Part shown: in pieces, positions 1 to 7,699 of the stretch
How positions within the stretch are numbered: the first letter of the stretch is position 1
Layout of the letters: each line of letters starts with the position of its first letter
NCBI GenBank assembly: GCA_050290225.1
Contig: JBNKHG010000032.1
Coordinates: 1-19,314, forward strand
From: JBNKHG01 sp050290225
Lineage (GTDB): Bacteria; Pseudomonadota; Gammaproteobacteria; Pseudomonadales; Cellvibrionaceae
Direction: 5' to 3'
Length of the DNA: 19,314 bases
The notes under the pieces: model-generated
The model's input: the letters and a program-made list of their open reading frames with translations, nothing else
The model's database searches: none
What the model was told of the DNA's origin: nothing
Position numbers and translations under genes: made by a program

Positions 1-112
1 CTTCAGAAACCGTGCGCGACAAGGACGTCGCGCCCGAGCCCCGGGCCGGCCCCGCGAGTGCAACGAGTGCTTTGGGTCCGGGGAGGGGTAGACGGCGTGC
101 TTCTGAAGGCAC
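1..112. other. GC-rich structured non-coding segment
   Basis: No convincing gene is present here, and the segment is more GC-rich than its neighbours. CTTCAGAA at 1-8 is perfectly complementary to TTCTGAAG at 101-108, so the whole stretch could close as one large stem-loop. Inside it is a 7-bp hairpin (GCGCGAC 14-20 with GTCGCGC 27-33, 6-nt loop), the palindrome GGGCCGGCCC, and a direct repeat CGAGTGC at 55-61 and 64-70. It ends where similarity to the palindromic repeat copy begins. It could be part of a structured RNA or of a mobile element cut by the window edge. I do not recognise the family. Confidence 0.35.
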
Positions 113-182
113 CTCAGTCACTCAGGCCGGATCGAAGCCTACCTGTCCTGCATATACGTCAATATCACCTTGAAGGAGTACT
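113..182. repeat. Palindromic repeat, copy 1 (right part only)
   Basis: This is the right half of a 119-120 bp element that also occurs at 2184-2303 and 8800-8918. The terminal arm at 157-182 is identical, 26 of 26 bases, to the right arm of copy 3. The inner part (roughly 117-150, containing GGCCGGATCGAAGCCTAC) matches the core of the other copies. The expected left arm is absent and GC-rich sequence stands in its place. The copy lies about 60 bp upstream of the S9 peptidase start, so it may sit in that gene's leader or promoter region. Confidence 0.75.
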
Positions 183-242
183 AGGCAATTCCAAATCCAA
201 AATGCAAAATACCCAACCTGCACTATCGATAGAGAAGAAGAA

Positions 243-2180
243 ATGACCACCACCGCCCCCTACGGCAGCTGGACATCCCCGGTAACCGCCGATTTGCTGA
301 TCTCTCAAACTGTACGCCTGGGAGAACCCCGCATCGATGGCGACTGTATCTACTGGCTGGAATCCCGTCCCCAGGAAAAGGGCCGCAACGTCCTGGTCAG
401 AATAAACAGTGAAGGGGACAGGCAGGACGTATTACCCCACCCTGTCAGCATTCGCACCCGCGCTCACGAATACGGTGGCGCCAGCTACTGGGTTCACGCT
501 GGGATGATCTATTTTGTGGTCGATGACGATCAACGCATTTATCGGCTGGATACCCACAGCGAGGGCGCGCTGCCCGAGGCTGTTACCCCGGAAGGCCCCT
601 ATCGCTACGCCGACTTCTGCATCGACGCGAACCGGCAGCGATTGCTGTGCGTGCGCGAGGACCACTCTCGGACAGGGGAGGAGACCAATGCCCTGGTCAG
701 CGTACCACTCTCCGGCGAAGGTGCCATTCAGGTTTTAGTCGAGGGTAATGACTTTTATTCCAACCCCCGCCTCAGTCCCGATGGCCAGACCCTGAGCTGG
801 CTCACCTGGAATCATCCCAATATGCCCTGGGATGAAACCGAATGCAGGATAGCCACCCTCACCCCCGGTGGAGAGGTGTCCGATGCGCGACTGATCGCCG
901 GCAGCGGCCAGGAATCGGTATTCCAGCCCCAGTGGTCACCGGCGGGCGAACTCTACCTGGTCTCGGATCGCAGCAACTGGTGGAATCTCTACCGCTGGAA
1001 CGGCGCCGAGCTGGAAGCGGTTGTTCCAATGGAGGCGGAGTTCGCCACTCCGCAGTGGGTATTCGGCATGTCGACCTACGATTTTCTGGACGCGGAAACG
1101 TTGCTGTGTACCTTTACCCGCGGCGGGATATGGCATCTGGCCACAGTCGACCTGAAAAGCAACACGCTGGAGGAGATCGAGACCCCCTTTACCGATTTCG
1201 CATCAATTCGCTGCAACCGCGGTACTGCCGTCTTTGTCGCTGCATCGCCCTCCCAATTTGAGCAGTTGATCACCTATAAAGGCGAGGAAAGCGGCAAGGG
1301 GCTGACCACCCTGGCCCATTCCAGTTCAGCCACCATTGAATCGGGATATTTATCCAGAGCGCAGGCCGTCAGCTATCCGGTGGGAGACGGTGAGCAGGCC
1401 CACGGATTTTACTACCCGCCCACCAACCGCGACTACAGGGCACCGGCAAACAGCCTGCCCCCCTTGATCGTGCTTTGCCACGGTGGCCCCACCGGCGCCA
1501 CCAGCAGTGCGCTAGAGCTCAAGATCCAATTCTGGACCAGCCGGGGCTTTGCCATCTTCGATATCAACTATCGGGGCAGTACCGGTTATGGTCGCCGGTT
1601 CCGAGATCGCCTCAAGCCCAACTGGGGACTGACTGACGTGGAAGACGTTTGCGCGGGAGCACGGTATCTGGTGGAGAAGGGGTTGGCCAATCCCGAACAG
1701 CTGGCCATCAAGGGCGGTAGCGCCGGCGGTTACACCGTGCTTGCAGCCCTCACCTTCGGCGAAACATTTAAAGCCGGCGCAAGCCACTATGGCATCGGTG
1801 ACCTGGAGACGCTGGCGCGGGACACCCACAAATTTGAATCACGCTACCTGGACAACCTGGTCGGCCCCTACCCCGCAGACCGTGATACCTACCTGGCGCG
1901 TTCCCCCATTCACCGGGCCGAGCGGCTCAACTGCCCAGTGATCTTTTTCCAGGGGCTCGAAGATAAAGTGGTTCCGCCCAATCAGGCTGAAGCCATGGTG
2001 GAAGTGCTGAAAGACAAAGGCCTTGCCACCGCCTACGTGCCCTTTGAGGGCGAAGGCCATGGTTTTCGACAGGGCCCCAATATCAAACGGGCCCTTGAGG
2101 GCGAGCTATATTTCTATAGCAAGGTATTCGGCTTCGAGGTGGATTCCGCCATTGAACCAGTCGATATAGCCAATATCTAA
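243..2180 (+). CDS. S9-family serine peptidase (prolyl oligopeptidase/acylaminoacyl-peptidase type)
   Basis: The 645-residue protein has the two-part layout of S9 peptidases. An N-terminal region of about 370 residues, rich in beta-propeller-like repeats such as LSPDGQTLSWLTW and PQWSPAGELYLVSDRS, is followed by an alpha/beta hydrolase domain. The catalytic triad is visible: Ser493 in GGSAGG, Asp574 in GLEDKVVPP and His606 in EGEGHGF. The oxyanion region shows as HGGPTG. The family cleaves short peptides or removes N-terminal acylated or dipeptide units. No signal peptide is seen, so it is probably cytoplasmic. The start follows an A/G-rich ribosome site (GAGAAGAAG) directly before ATG. The length is normal for the dipeptidyl aminopeptidase/acylaminoacyl-peptidase branch. 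The exact substrate cannot be told from sequence. Confidence 0.93.
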   Translation: MTTTAPYGSWTSPVTADLLISQTVRLGEPRIDGDCIYWLESRPQEKGRNVLVRINSEGDRQDVLPHPVSIRTRAHEYGGASYWVHAGMIYFVVDDDQRIYRLDTHSEGALPEAVTPEGPYRYADFCIDANRQRLLCVREDHSRTGEETNALVSVPLSGEGAIQVLVEGNDFYSNPRLSPDGQTLSWLTWNHPNMPWDETECRIATLTPGGEVSDARLIAGSGQESVFQPQWSPAGELYLVSDRSNWWNLYRWNGAELEAVVPMEAEFATPQWVFGMSTYDFLDAETLLCTFTRGGIWHLATVDLKSNTLEEIETPFTDFASIRCNRGTAVFVAASPSQFEQLITYKGEESGKGLTTLAHSSSATIESGYLSRAQAVSYPVGDGEQAHGFYYPPTNRDYRAPANSLPPLIVLCHGGPTGATSSALELKIQFWTSRGFAIFDINYRGSTGYGRRFRDRLKPNWGLTDVEDVCAGARYLVEKGLANPEQLAIKGGSAGGYTVLAALTFGETFKAGASHYGIGDLETLARDTHKFESRYLDNLVGPYPADRDTYLARSPIHRAERLNCPVIFFQGLEDKVVPPNQAEAMVEVLKDKGLATAYVPFEGEGHGFRQGPNIKRALEGELYFYSKVFGFEVDSAIEPVDIANI

Positions 2181-2183
2181 ACT

Positions 2184-2303
2184 GGTAGTTTTTCAATCTG
2201 ATAATGACGCATTCGCTCTGCAAATTGACCGCGATGTCAGCCACTCTGGCCGGATCGAAGGCTACGTATCCTACATGCGTCAATATCACCTTGAAGGTGC
2301 TTC
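2184..2303. repeat. Palindromic repeat, copy 2 (diverged)
   Basis: This 120-bp copy lies between the S9 peptidase stop and greB. Its first 37 bases align without gaps to copy 3 with 8 mismatches, and the stretch TGACGCATTCGCTCTG is identical. The right arm (2278-2303) matches the other right arms at its first 20 bases and then diverges. The left arm has decayed more than the right, so this looks like an older copy. The right end lies 22 bp before the greB start and would be in its mRNA leader if transcription begins upstream. Confidence 0.8.
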
Positions 2304-2316
2304 CAACACCCGTAAC

Positions 2317-2323
2317 GAGAGGA
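2317..2323 (+). promoter_or_regulatory. Ribosome binding site setting the greB start
   Basis: GAGAGGA lies 2 bases before ATG at 2326. This is close, but it is the only purine-rich site nearby. A second in-frame ATG at 2335 has this site at an 11-base distance and is also possible. The longer reading frame from 2275 starts inside the palindromic repeat arm and has no such site, so that start is rejected. Confidence 0.5.
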
Positions 2324-2325
2324 CA

Positions 2326-2856
2326 ATGTTAACCATGGGCCGATGGCGACCCGCACAGAAACGCGGCTCTGCGTATATTACTCCCGCAGGCGCGCAACGA
2401 CTGCAGGCGGAATTAACCCACCTGTGGAAAGTCGAGCGCCCTGAAGTCACGGCTGCCGTTTCTGCAGCGGCAAAGAACGGTGATCGCTCAGAAAACGGTG
2501 ATTACATCTACGGCAAGAAACGCTTGCGGGAAATCGATCGTCGGGTGCGTTACCTGGGCAAGCGACTGGATGAATTGACGGTGGTGGATCGTATTCCCAG
2601 CGACCAGTCAAAAGTGTTTTTCGGCGCCTGGGTCACCCTGGAAAAAGAGGACGAATCGACCGTATGCTACCAGATAGTCGGCCCCGACGAGTTCGACGTC
2701 AACAAAGGACAGATCAGTATGGACTCACCCCTGGCCAGGGCCCTGATGGGCAAACGCGTGGACGACGAGATTGTTCTGCGCAAACCCGAGACGCCGGACA
2801 GTCCCGGGGGTGAAGAGCTTCTCTATATTCTAAAGATCGAATACCACAATTACTGA
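2326..2856 (+). CDS. greB: Transcription elongation factor GreB
   Basis: The protein has 176 residues from this start. It has the Gre layout: an N-terminal antiparallel coiled coil with the acidic tip NGDRSENGDY (about residues 48-57), followed by a C-terminal FKBP-like domain (GAWVTLEKEDESTVCYQIVGPDE, then SPLARALMGKRVDDEI). The acidic tip enters the secondary channel of backtracked RNA polymerase and stimulates cleavage of the transcript 3' end. The YGKKRLREIDRRVRYLGKRL stretch marks GreB rather than GreA. The N-terminus (MLTMGRWRPAQKRG) is slightly longer than usual. The gene appears to stand alone, with the repeat upstream and a 168-bp gap downstream. Confidence 0.95.
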   Translation: MLTMGRWRPAQKRGSAYITPAGAQRLQAELTHLWKVERPEVTAAVSAAAKNGDRSENGDYIYGKKRLREIDRRVRYLGKRLDELTVVDRIPSDQSKVFFGAWVTLEKEDESTVCYQIVGPDEFDVNKGQISMDSPLARALMGKRVDDEIVLRKPETPDSPGGEELLYILKIEYHNY

Positions 2857-2940
2857 TTTGTGGCACAAAGGCATGAAGCTTCACACTTTGACTTATCACC
2901 CATGCCCTAATTACACTCTTCCGCCAAGGATTAACATGCG

Positions 2941-3024
2941 TGGCGGGCTGAAGCACTGACAGTGCCGTAGAAGCCCGCCTCCGGGCGGATTGGCATACTG
3001 ACCATCCAATAAAAGGCCAAGGAA
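2941..3024 (+). promoter_or_regulatory. Structured leader with competing hairpins before the GGDEF-EAL gene
   Basis: GGCGGGCT (2942-2949) pairs with AGCCCGCC (2972-2979) and encloses a second hairpin, GCACT (2953-2957) with AGTGC (2961-2965). The same right strand can instead pair downstream: CCGCC (2975-2979) with GGCGG (2984-2988) around a UCCG tetraloop, a member of the very stable UNCG class. The two folds exclude each other. Further on, TTGGC (2990-2994) can pair with GCCAA (3016-3020), which touches the AAGGA ribosome site just before the GTG start. No U-tract follows, so translational control fits better than termination. It does not match the c-di-GMP riboswitch consensus I know. Confidence 0.4.
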
Positions 3025-5517
3025 GTGAGCAACACCCGCAGAGCAAAGGACGCCCCGAGAGTTCCCTCCAGTTTTTTCAGCCTGCGCTGGAAAATCGCAC
3101 TTGCCATAACCGCGCTGCTTGCACTCCTGATGAGTTTTCTGAGCTGGTATTTTTACCAGCATATGAACGACCGGTTTACCAGACAGTTGCAGCAAGCCCA
3201 CCAACACGACGAACGTCTGCTGGACAACCTGGTAACCGGGACAGTCACCCATTTGCAACACCAGGCCAAGCTTGTAGTGATCAAGAGCGAGCCAGCTTCC
3301 GACCAGGTTGGTGCCACTCACCAGAGCCTTACCCCTATAGGGCAGCAGCTCGAAAAGGACTGGCCGCGGATGGCGAAAACGCTGGCGGCTGCGCAGCTCT
3401 ATAATCGCCAGGGCATTGTCTTCGCGGAATTCGGTGACCGCCCCGCCAGCAACCTCCTGGCCGAATGGGTCGAAATGGCCAGCAACACCGCCCGCCCCCT
3501 CAGCGCCATTGGCTGCGCCAGGCGCTGCTACCTGTACTCACTGATGCCACTGCAGGAGCGCAATCAACGTCTCGGCGTTCTGGTGCTTGCCGCAGCCACC
3601 GATACCCTTCTGTCAGGTTTTCGCGAAGCCGGCAAAATTGAACTTGGCATCCTTGATTTTTCCGAACGGAATTTTCAGGTATTGAACGAGCCAGCGGCCG
3701 AATTCTGGCGTGGTAACCTGCTCACCTTAACCGGCGGAAAACAGAATATCACGCTATTGCGCCGCGCAGCTTCAGCTCACCCACAGCTGCGATATTTTCG
3801 TCAACCCGTGACATTCAGTTACCTGGATCATCATTACTCGATCTCCCTCATTCCCATTAAGGGTCTGAGCGTCAATGACATGCAGTTTGTAGTACTTAGC
3901 GATATGTCCCAAACTCACCAGCGGATGACGCGACGACTTAGGGAAGACATTCTGCTCTCAGCGGCCTGCCTCCTGATACTGGCACTATTGTTCGTGTCGG
4001 CGCTCTCAAGATGCATTCGTCATATCAATAACCAGGCGCAATTACTGCCATTGCTGGGACAAAAAAAATTCCAGCAGGTGCGCGAACGCCTGCACCGCCA
4101 TCGCGAAGCAGCTCGATTTGTGGACGAGCTGGATTTACTCGATGAAGCCACCACCACCCTCTCCTTCCAGTTGGAGTCCCAGGAGAGAGCCATCGAACTG
4201 CGCGACAGGGAAATGGAACGACAGGCGCTGTTCGACTCCCTCACCGGCTTGGCCAATCGTCATCTGTTCCAATACGAACTTGACAGGGATGTATCGCGTT
4301 TTAACAGTCAAGTTACGGACTTCAAGATCGCCCTGATACTCCTGGATATCGACAAATTCAAGCGTATTAACGACTCCCTGGGCCACCAGCAGGGTGATTT
4401 GCTGTTGAGGCGAATCGCCAACCGGCTAAAAAAATCCACCCGTAGCCTGGGGTTGTCGGCTCGACTGAGTGGCAACGAGTTCGCCATTCTGGTGCGCAAT
4501 GTCAAAACCTCTGCCCACATTGAAATCCTGTGCCAGAAAATAATCCAACTGCTCAGCAAGCCCATCGCCCTGGAGCAAAACAGGGTGATTGTTTCCTGCA
4601 GTGTGGGGGCATCGCTTATTTCTTCACAGCAAACCGCCCATGACCTGGTTAAACACGCGGAAATCGCCATGTACAAGGTAAAGGAGGCCGGCGGTAATGG
4701 CTACCAGTTATATACCGCGGCCATGGCTTCGGACGCACGCCATACCCTGTCACTCGAAGCTGAAATACACCGCGGTTTTGACGAGAACGAATACACTCTC
4801 TATTTGCAACCGAAAGTGAATATGGAAAGTGAGATTGAGGGCTTTGAAGCATTGATTCGCTGGGATCACCCGGATCGCGGTATACTACCGCCATCGGAAT
4901 TTATTCCCGCCATGGAAGGAATGGGTGTCATCGCCAAACTGGACAACCTGATCCTTGAAGCCAGCTGCCGCCAACTCTATGTCTGGAAGATTCACTTCCC
5001 CGAAAAAAGTCTCGCAGTGAATATTTCCTCCACACACTTTACCGACCGCAACTTTTTGGTGTTTTTGCAAAAATGCCTGAAAAAGTACCCGATCGATCCG
5101 AAAAAGCTGGAACTGGAAATTACCGAAACCCTGTTGATGGAAAATCTGAGTGCGGGCCTGGATGTGATTAAGCAAATCAAGGCACTCGGGGTCAACATCG
5201 CAATCGATGACTTTGGCACCGGCTACTCATCGCTGAGTTATCTGAAAAACCTGCCCGTGGACACGTTAAAAATTGACCGGGAGTTTATCAGGGACATACC
5301 GGACAGCCAAAGCGATATGCAAATTTCCTCGGCGATTATCTTCCTCGCCAAGCAGCTGGGCTTCAAGGTGGTGGCCGAAGGGGTGGAGACATCAGAACAG
5401 CTGAGCTTCCTGAAAGCGCGTCATTGCGACCTGGCCCAGGGCTATTATTTCAGTAAGCCGATCCCCGCCCACAAAGCCATGGTTATGCTGGAATCACAGC
5501 GACTTACGACGAAATAA
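3025..5517 (+). CDS. Membrane GGDEF-EAL protein, probable c-di-GMP phosphodiesterase with degenerate GGDEF
   Basis: The protein has 830 residues and starts at GTG. Membrane segments lie at about 24-44 and 309-330, flanking a periplasmic sensor region of about 265 residues that I cannot assign to a named family. A cytoplasmic linker with predicted helices follows. The GGDEF domain (about 400-560) carries SGNEF at 482-486 in place of GGDEF, and the RxxD inhibitory site is lost (RSLG), so cyclase activity is unlikely. The EAL domain (about 580-825) is complete: EAL at 608-610, NIS, EITE, DDFGTGYSSLSYL, LKID, VVAEGVE and QGYYFSKP. Such pairs usually hydrolyse c-di-GMP, with the dead GGDEF sometimes acting as a GTP-binding allosteric site. 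The start is set by an AAGG-type site just upstream and by the hydrophobic segment following soon after it. Confidence 0.93.
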   Translation: MSNTRRAKDAPRVPSSFFSLRWKIALAITALLALLMSFLSWYFYQHMNDRFTRQLQQAHQHDERLLDNLVTGTVTHLQHQAKLVVIKSEPASDQVGATHQSLTPIGQQLEKDWPRMAKTLAAAQLYNRQGIVFAEFGDRPASNLLAEWVEMASNTARPLSAIGCARRCYLYSLMPLQERNQRLGVLVLAAATDTLLSGFREAGKIELGILDFSERNFQVLNEPAAEFWRGNLLTLTGGKQNITLLRRAASAHPQLRYFRQPVTFSYLDHHYSISLIPIKGLSVNDMQFVVLSDMSQTHQRMTRRLREDILLSAACLLILALLFVSALSRCIRHINNQAQLLPLLGQKKFQQVRERLHRHREAARFVDELDLLDEATTTLSFQLESQERAIELRDREMERQALFDSLTGLANRHLFQYELDRDVSRFNSQVTDFKIALILLDIDKFKRINDSLGHQQGDLLLRRIANRLKKSTRSLGLSARLSGNEFAILVRNVKTSAHIEILCQKIIQLLSKPIALEQNRVIVSCSVGASLISSQQTAHDLVKHAEIAMYKVKEAGGNGYQLYTAAMASDARHTLSLEAEIHRGFDENEYTLYLQPKVNMESEIEGFEALIRWDHPDRGILPPSEFIPAMEGMGVIAKLDNLILEASCRQLYVWKIHFPEKSLAVNISSTHFTDRNFLVFLQKCLKKYPIDPKKLELEITETLLMENLSAGLDVIKQIKALGVNIAIDDFGTGYSSLSYLKNLPVDTLKIDREFIRDIPDSQSDMQISSAIIFLAKQLGFKVVAEGVETSEQLSFLKARHCDLAQGYYFSKPIPAHKAMVMLESQRLTTK

Positions 5518-5537
5518 CGTAAACCACCCAATAAAAA

Positions 5538-5558
5538 CCCGGGGGGAAACCCACCGGG
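5538..5558 (-). terminator. Rho-independent terminator of the SDR operon
   Basis: The hairpin is CCCGG/CCGGG outside and GGG/CCC inside, separated by one G-A mismatch, with an AAA loop (TTT on the minus strand). Read on the minus strand it is followed at once by TTTTTAT, a classic termination signal 36 bp after the SDR stop. On the plus strand it follows the GGDEF-EAL stop at 5517 but has only a weak T-run after it, so it may also serve, less well, as a terminator there. Confidence 0.8.
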
Positions 5559-5593
5559 CCTTGAGTAACATCAATGTCACCACAGCTTCGCCT

Positions 5594-6370
5594 TTAGCGT
5601 GGCGGCATACGCAGTGCCCCGTCCAGGCGTACGGTTTCACCGTTGATGTAGCTGTTTTCAGCAAAGTGCACAACCAGATCGCCAAACTCCCGGGGATCGC
5701 CCAGGCGCTTGGGAAATTGCACATCCACAATCAGACCATCCTGCACATTTTGCGGCAGTCCCAGCAACATCGGCGTTCCCATAATACCGGGTGCGATGGC
5801 GTTGACGCGGATGCCGGTCTTGGCCAGATCGCGGGCCATGGGCAGCGTCATACCCACAATGCCGCCCTTGCTGGCGGCGTAGGCGCACTGCCCCATCTGC
5901 CCTTCATAGGCCGCCACCGATGCAGTGTTTACGATCAGGCCACGTTCACCGGCCTCGTTGACAGGCTCATTTTTAGCCATCTGTTCGGCCGCCAAGCGCG
6001 CCACGTTAAAAGAACCAATCAGGTTAATGGTCACGGTCTTGGTAAATTCAGCAAGTGGTAGTGCGTTGGCATCGCGGTCGAGAATCTTGCCGCCGGTGGC
6101 AATGCCGGCACAGTTCACACAAATATGAACGGCACCGAAAGTTTCCAACGCCTTGGCAATTCCCGACTCGACCGATGCCTCGTCGGTAACATCGACCAGG
6201 GCGTAGGTGGCCTTGTCGGCTCCCAACTCCTCGACAGCAGTCTGTGCGGCCGTTTCATTAAGATCAAAGATCACCACACGGGCGCCCCTGTTAACCAGTT
6301 GCCCGGCAGTTGCGCGACCGAGCCCCGATGCCCCGCCCGTTACGATCGCCACTTTGTTGTTGACGTCCAT
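5594..6370 (-). CDS. SDR 3-hydroxyacyl-CoA dehydrogenase, type-2 (HSD10-like)
   Basis: This 258-residue short-chain dehydrogenase has the cofactor motif TGGASGLG (11-18), an acidic residue after strand 2 (FDLNE, pointing to NAD+ rather than NADP+), NCAG near 86-89, and the catalytic set Asn116, Ser151, Tyr164 and Lys168. The whole sequence has the feel of the HSD17B10 / 2-methyl-3-hydroxybutyryl-CoA dehydrogenase group. That group oxidises 3-hydroxyacyl-CoA to 3-oxoacyl-CoA in isoleucine and short branched fatty acid breakdown. The start has a strong AGGGAG site 6 bases upstream. It follows the acyl-CoA dehydrogenase by 45 bp on the same strand, which supports a shared transcript and pathway. 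The hydratase and thiolase steps are not in this window. Confidence 0.93.
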   Translation of the reverse strand: MDVNNKVAIVTGGASGLGRATAGQLVNRGARVVIFDLNETAAQTAVEELGADKATYALVDVTDEASVESGIAKALETFGAVHICVNCAGIATGGKILDRDANALPLAEFTKTVTINLIGSFNVARLAAEQMAKNEPVNEAGERGLIVNTASVAAYEGQMGQCAYAASKGGIVGMTLPMARDLAKTGIRVNAIAPGIMGTPMLLGLPQNVQDGLIVDVQFPKRLGDPREFGDLVVHFAENSYINGETVRLDGALRMPPR

Positions 6371-6415
6371 CTTTTTCTCCCTACTCGATTCGCTATGGAG
6401 TTTAAAAAAACAGTA

Positions 6416-7573
6416 CTACTGAACCTGGCTCAGTAACTCGCGTGCAATAATGATACGCTGCACTTCACTTGTGCCCTCGTAGATAGAGGTGATACGCACA
6501 TCCCTCGCCAGCCGTTCCAGCGGAAATTCCTTGATATAACCGTTGCCACCCAGCATTTGCAGGGCGCTGTAACAGGCATCGTTGGCCTTTTCCGAAGCGA
6601 ACAGTTTGGCCATTGACGCCGCCGAAGCGAACGGCAGCCCCCGCTCTTTTTGATAAGCCGCGCTCATCAACAGCAAACGTGCCGCCTCCAACTCGGTATA
6701 GCGATCCGCCAGCATCCACTGCAGACCCTGAAAATTGGACAGTGGCTGGCCAAACTGCTCGCGTTCGGTCAGATATTGGCGCGCATAATCCATGGCCGCC
6801 AGGCCAATACCCAGGGCCAGCGATCCGATACCGATACGCCCCCCTGCCAGCTCACCGACTGCAACACGGAAGCCATTATTCTCTTTACCCATCAAAGCCG
6901 ATGCCGGGATCCGGCAATTTTCAAAACGCACTTCGTTGGTGGCCGATGCCTTCTGACCCATTTTGTCCTCGGCCTTGCCAATGATCAGCCCCGGCGTGCC
7001 TTGTTCCACCAAGAAAGTGGAAATGCCCTTGCCTCTCGGTGCCTTGGGATCGGTGACGGCCCAGACCACAAATACACCGGCATATTCGCCACTGGAAATA
7101 AAAATTTTACTGCCGTTCAACACGTAATGATCGCCATCACGCACAGCGGTGGTTTTCATGCCGGACGGATCGGAACCGGCGCAGGATTCCGTCAAACAGA
7201 ATCCTCCGGCGGCATATTCGCCGCTGCACAACCTGGGCAGATACGTCTGCTTCTGTGCTTCGCTGCCGATGGCCTGAATCACTTCCGCCACCATATTGGT
7301 CACCGACACAGTGACCGCCGTCGATGCACAGGCCCTGGCAATCTCGGTGATAGCCAGACTAAAGGCCACCACACCCGCCTCGCTGCCACCGTACTCGGCT
7401 TTGACATTGAGCCCCATAAATCCCAGTTCGGCCAACTTTTTCAGGTTCGCCAACAGGGTCTCGCGACCAGCGCCCTGATCAAGTTCAGCCGCCACCGGTG
7501 CCAGCTCGGACTCGGCAAAGCTTCGGGCGGTATCCTTTATCATCTGCTGTTCTTCGGTCAGGGAAAGGTCCAT
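6416..7573 (-). CDS. Acyl-CoA dehydrogenase (short/branched-chain type)
   Basis: The 385-residue flavoprotein is of normal family length when started at the ATG of MDLSLTEEQQM. An upstream in-frame extension lacks family character and is rejected. GAGG lies 5 bases before this start. Motifs are the FAD/substrate signature FCLTESCAGSDPSGMKTTA, MGQKASATNEVRFENCRIP, the arginine-containing EREQFGQPLSNFQGLQWMLAD, LGGNGYIKEFPLERLARD and the catalytic base Glu366 in IYEGTSEVQRI. It makes the 2,3-enoyl-CoA and passes electrons to ETF. The Glu position fits short- and medium-chain and 2-methyl-branched enzymes rather than isovaleryl-CoA dehydrogenase. The neighbouring SDR suggests the isoleucine/valine branch, but chain preference is inference. 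Confidence 0.93.
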   Translation of the reverse strand: MDLSLTEEQQMIKDTARSFAESELAPVAAELDQGAGRETLLANLKKLAELGFMGLNVKAEYGGSEAGVVAFSLAITEIARACASTAVTVSVTNMVAEVIQAIGSEAQKQTYLPRLCSGEYAAGGFCLTESCAGSDPSGMKTTAVRDGDHYVLNGSKIFISSGEYAGVFVVWAVTDPKAPRGKGISTFLVEQGTPGLIIGKAEDKMGQKASATNEVRFENCRIPASALMGKENNGFRVAVGELAGGRIGIGSLALGIGLAAMDYARQYLTEREQFGQPLSNFQGLQWMLADRYTELEAARLLLMSAAYQKERGLPFASAASMAKLFASEKANDACYSALQMLGGNGYIKEFPLERLARDVRITSIYEGTSEVQRIIIARELLSQVQ

Positions 7574-7631
7574 CGGCAACCTCGATTCGGCAATTTGTGG
7601 GAGATCGGAACCGGATTCGCGCACACCCGCG

Positions 7632-7646
7632 CGCTTACCGTAAGCG
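7632..7646. promoter_or_regulatory. Inverted repeat, candidate operator
   Basis: CGCTTAC-C-GTAAGCG is a perfect 7-bp inverted repeat with a single central base. It lies 59 bp upstream of the acyl-CoA dehydrogenase start in the divergent intergenic region. It has the size of a dimeric regulator site. Which protein binds is unknown. Confidence 0.35.
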
Positions 7647-7677
7647 TTCATTGTTACTCTAGCAGCTTGCCCCCACA

Positions 7678-7695
7678 ATGATCGGATCCGACCAT
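7678..7695. promoter_or_regulatory. Imperfect palindrome next to the araC-type promoter, candidate operator
   Basis: The 18-bp stretch is centred on the perfect decamer TCGGATCCGA with ATG/CAT outer arms and one mismatched pair. It ends 4 bp before the TTGACA hexamer of the predicted plus-strand promoter, a place where autoregulatory sites often lie. Confidence 0.35.
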
Positions 7696-7699
7696 CACC

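Noticed and set aside
1..112. Group II intron 5' end or integron attC site
   Set aside because: A GTGCG stretch occurs at 12-16, but no intron core or encoded reverse transcriptase is visible, and no attC-type RYYYAAC/GTTRRRY pair was found.
58..246. Small 62-codon reading frame ahead of the S9 peptidase
   Set aside because: It runs through the GC-rich segment and repeat copy 1, overlaps the peptidase start, and has no family character.
2275..2325. N-terminal extension of GreB beginning MRQYHLEG
   Set aside because: It is encoded by the arm of the palindromic repeat and lacks a ribosome site. The same peptide is encoded by the arm of copy 3 on the other strand.
2941..3000. c-di-GMP (GEMM) riboswitch ahead of the GGDEF-EAL gene
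   Set aside because: The conserved GEMM-I core and tetraloop-receptor sequences are not present. Only generic competing hairpins are seen.
6650..7681. Long open frame of 343 codons opposite the acyl-CoA dehydrogenase
   Set aside because: It is antisense to a clear gene with full motif support. Its His/Gln/Arg-rich composition is typical of a shadow frame.
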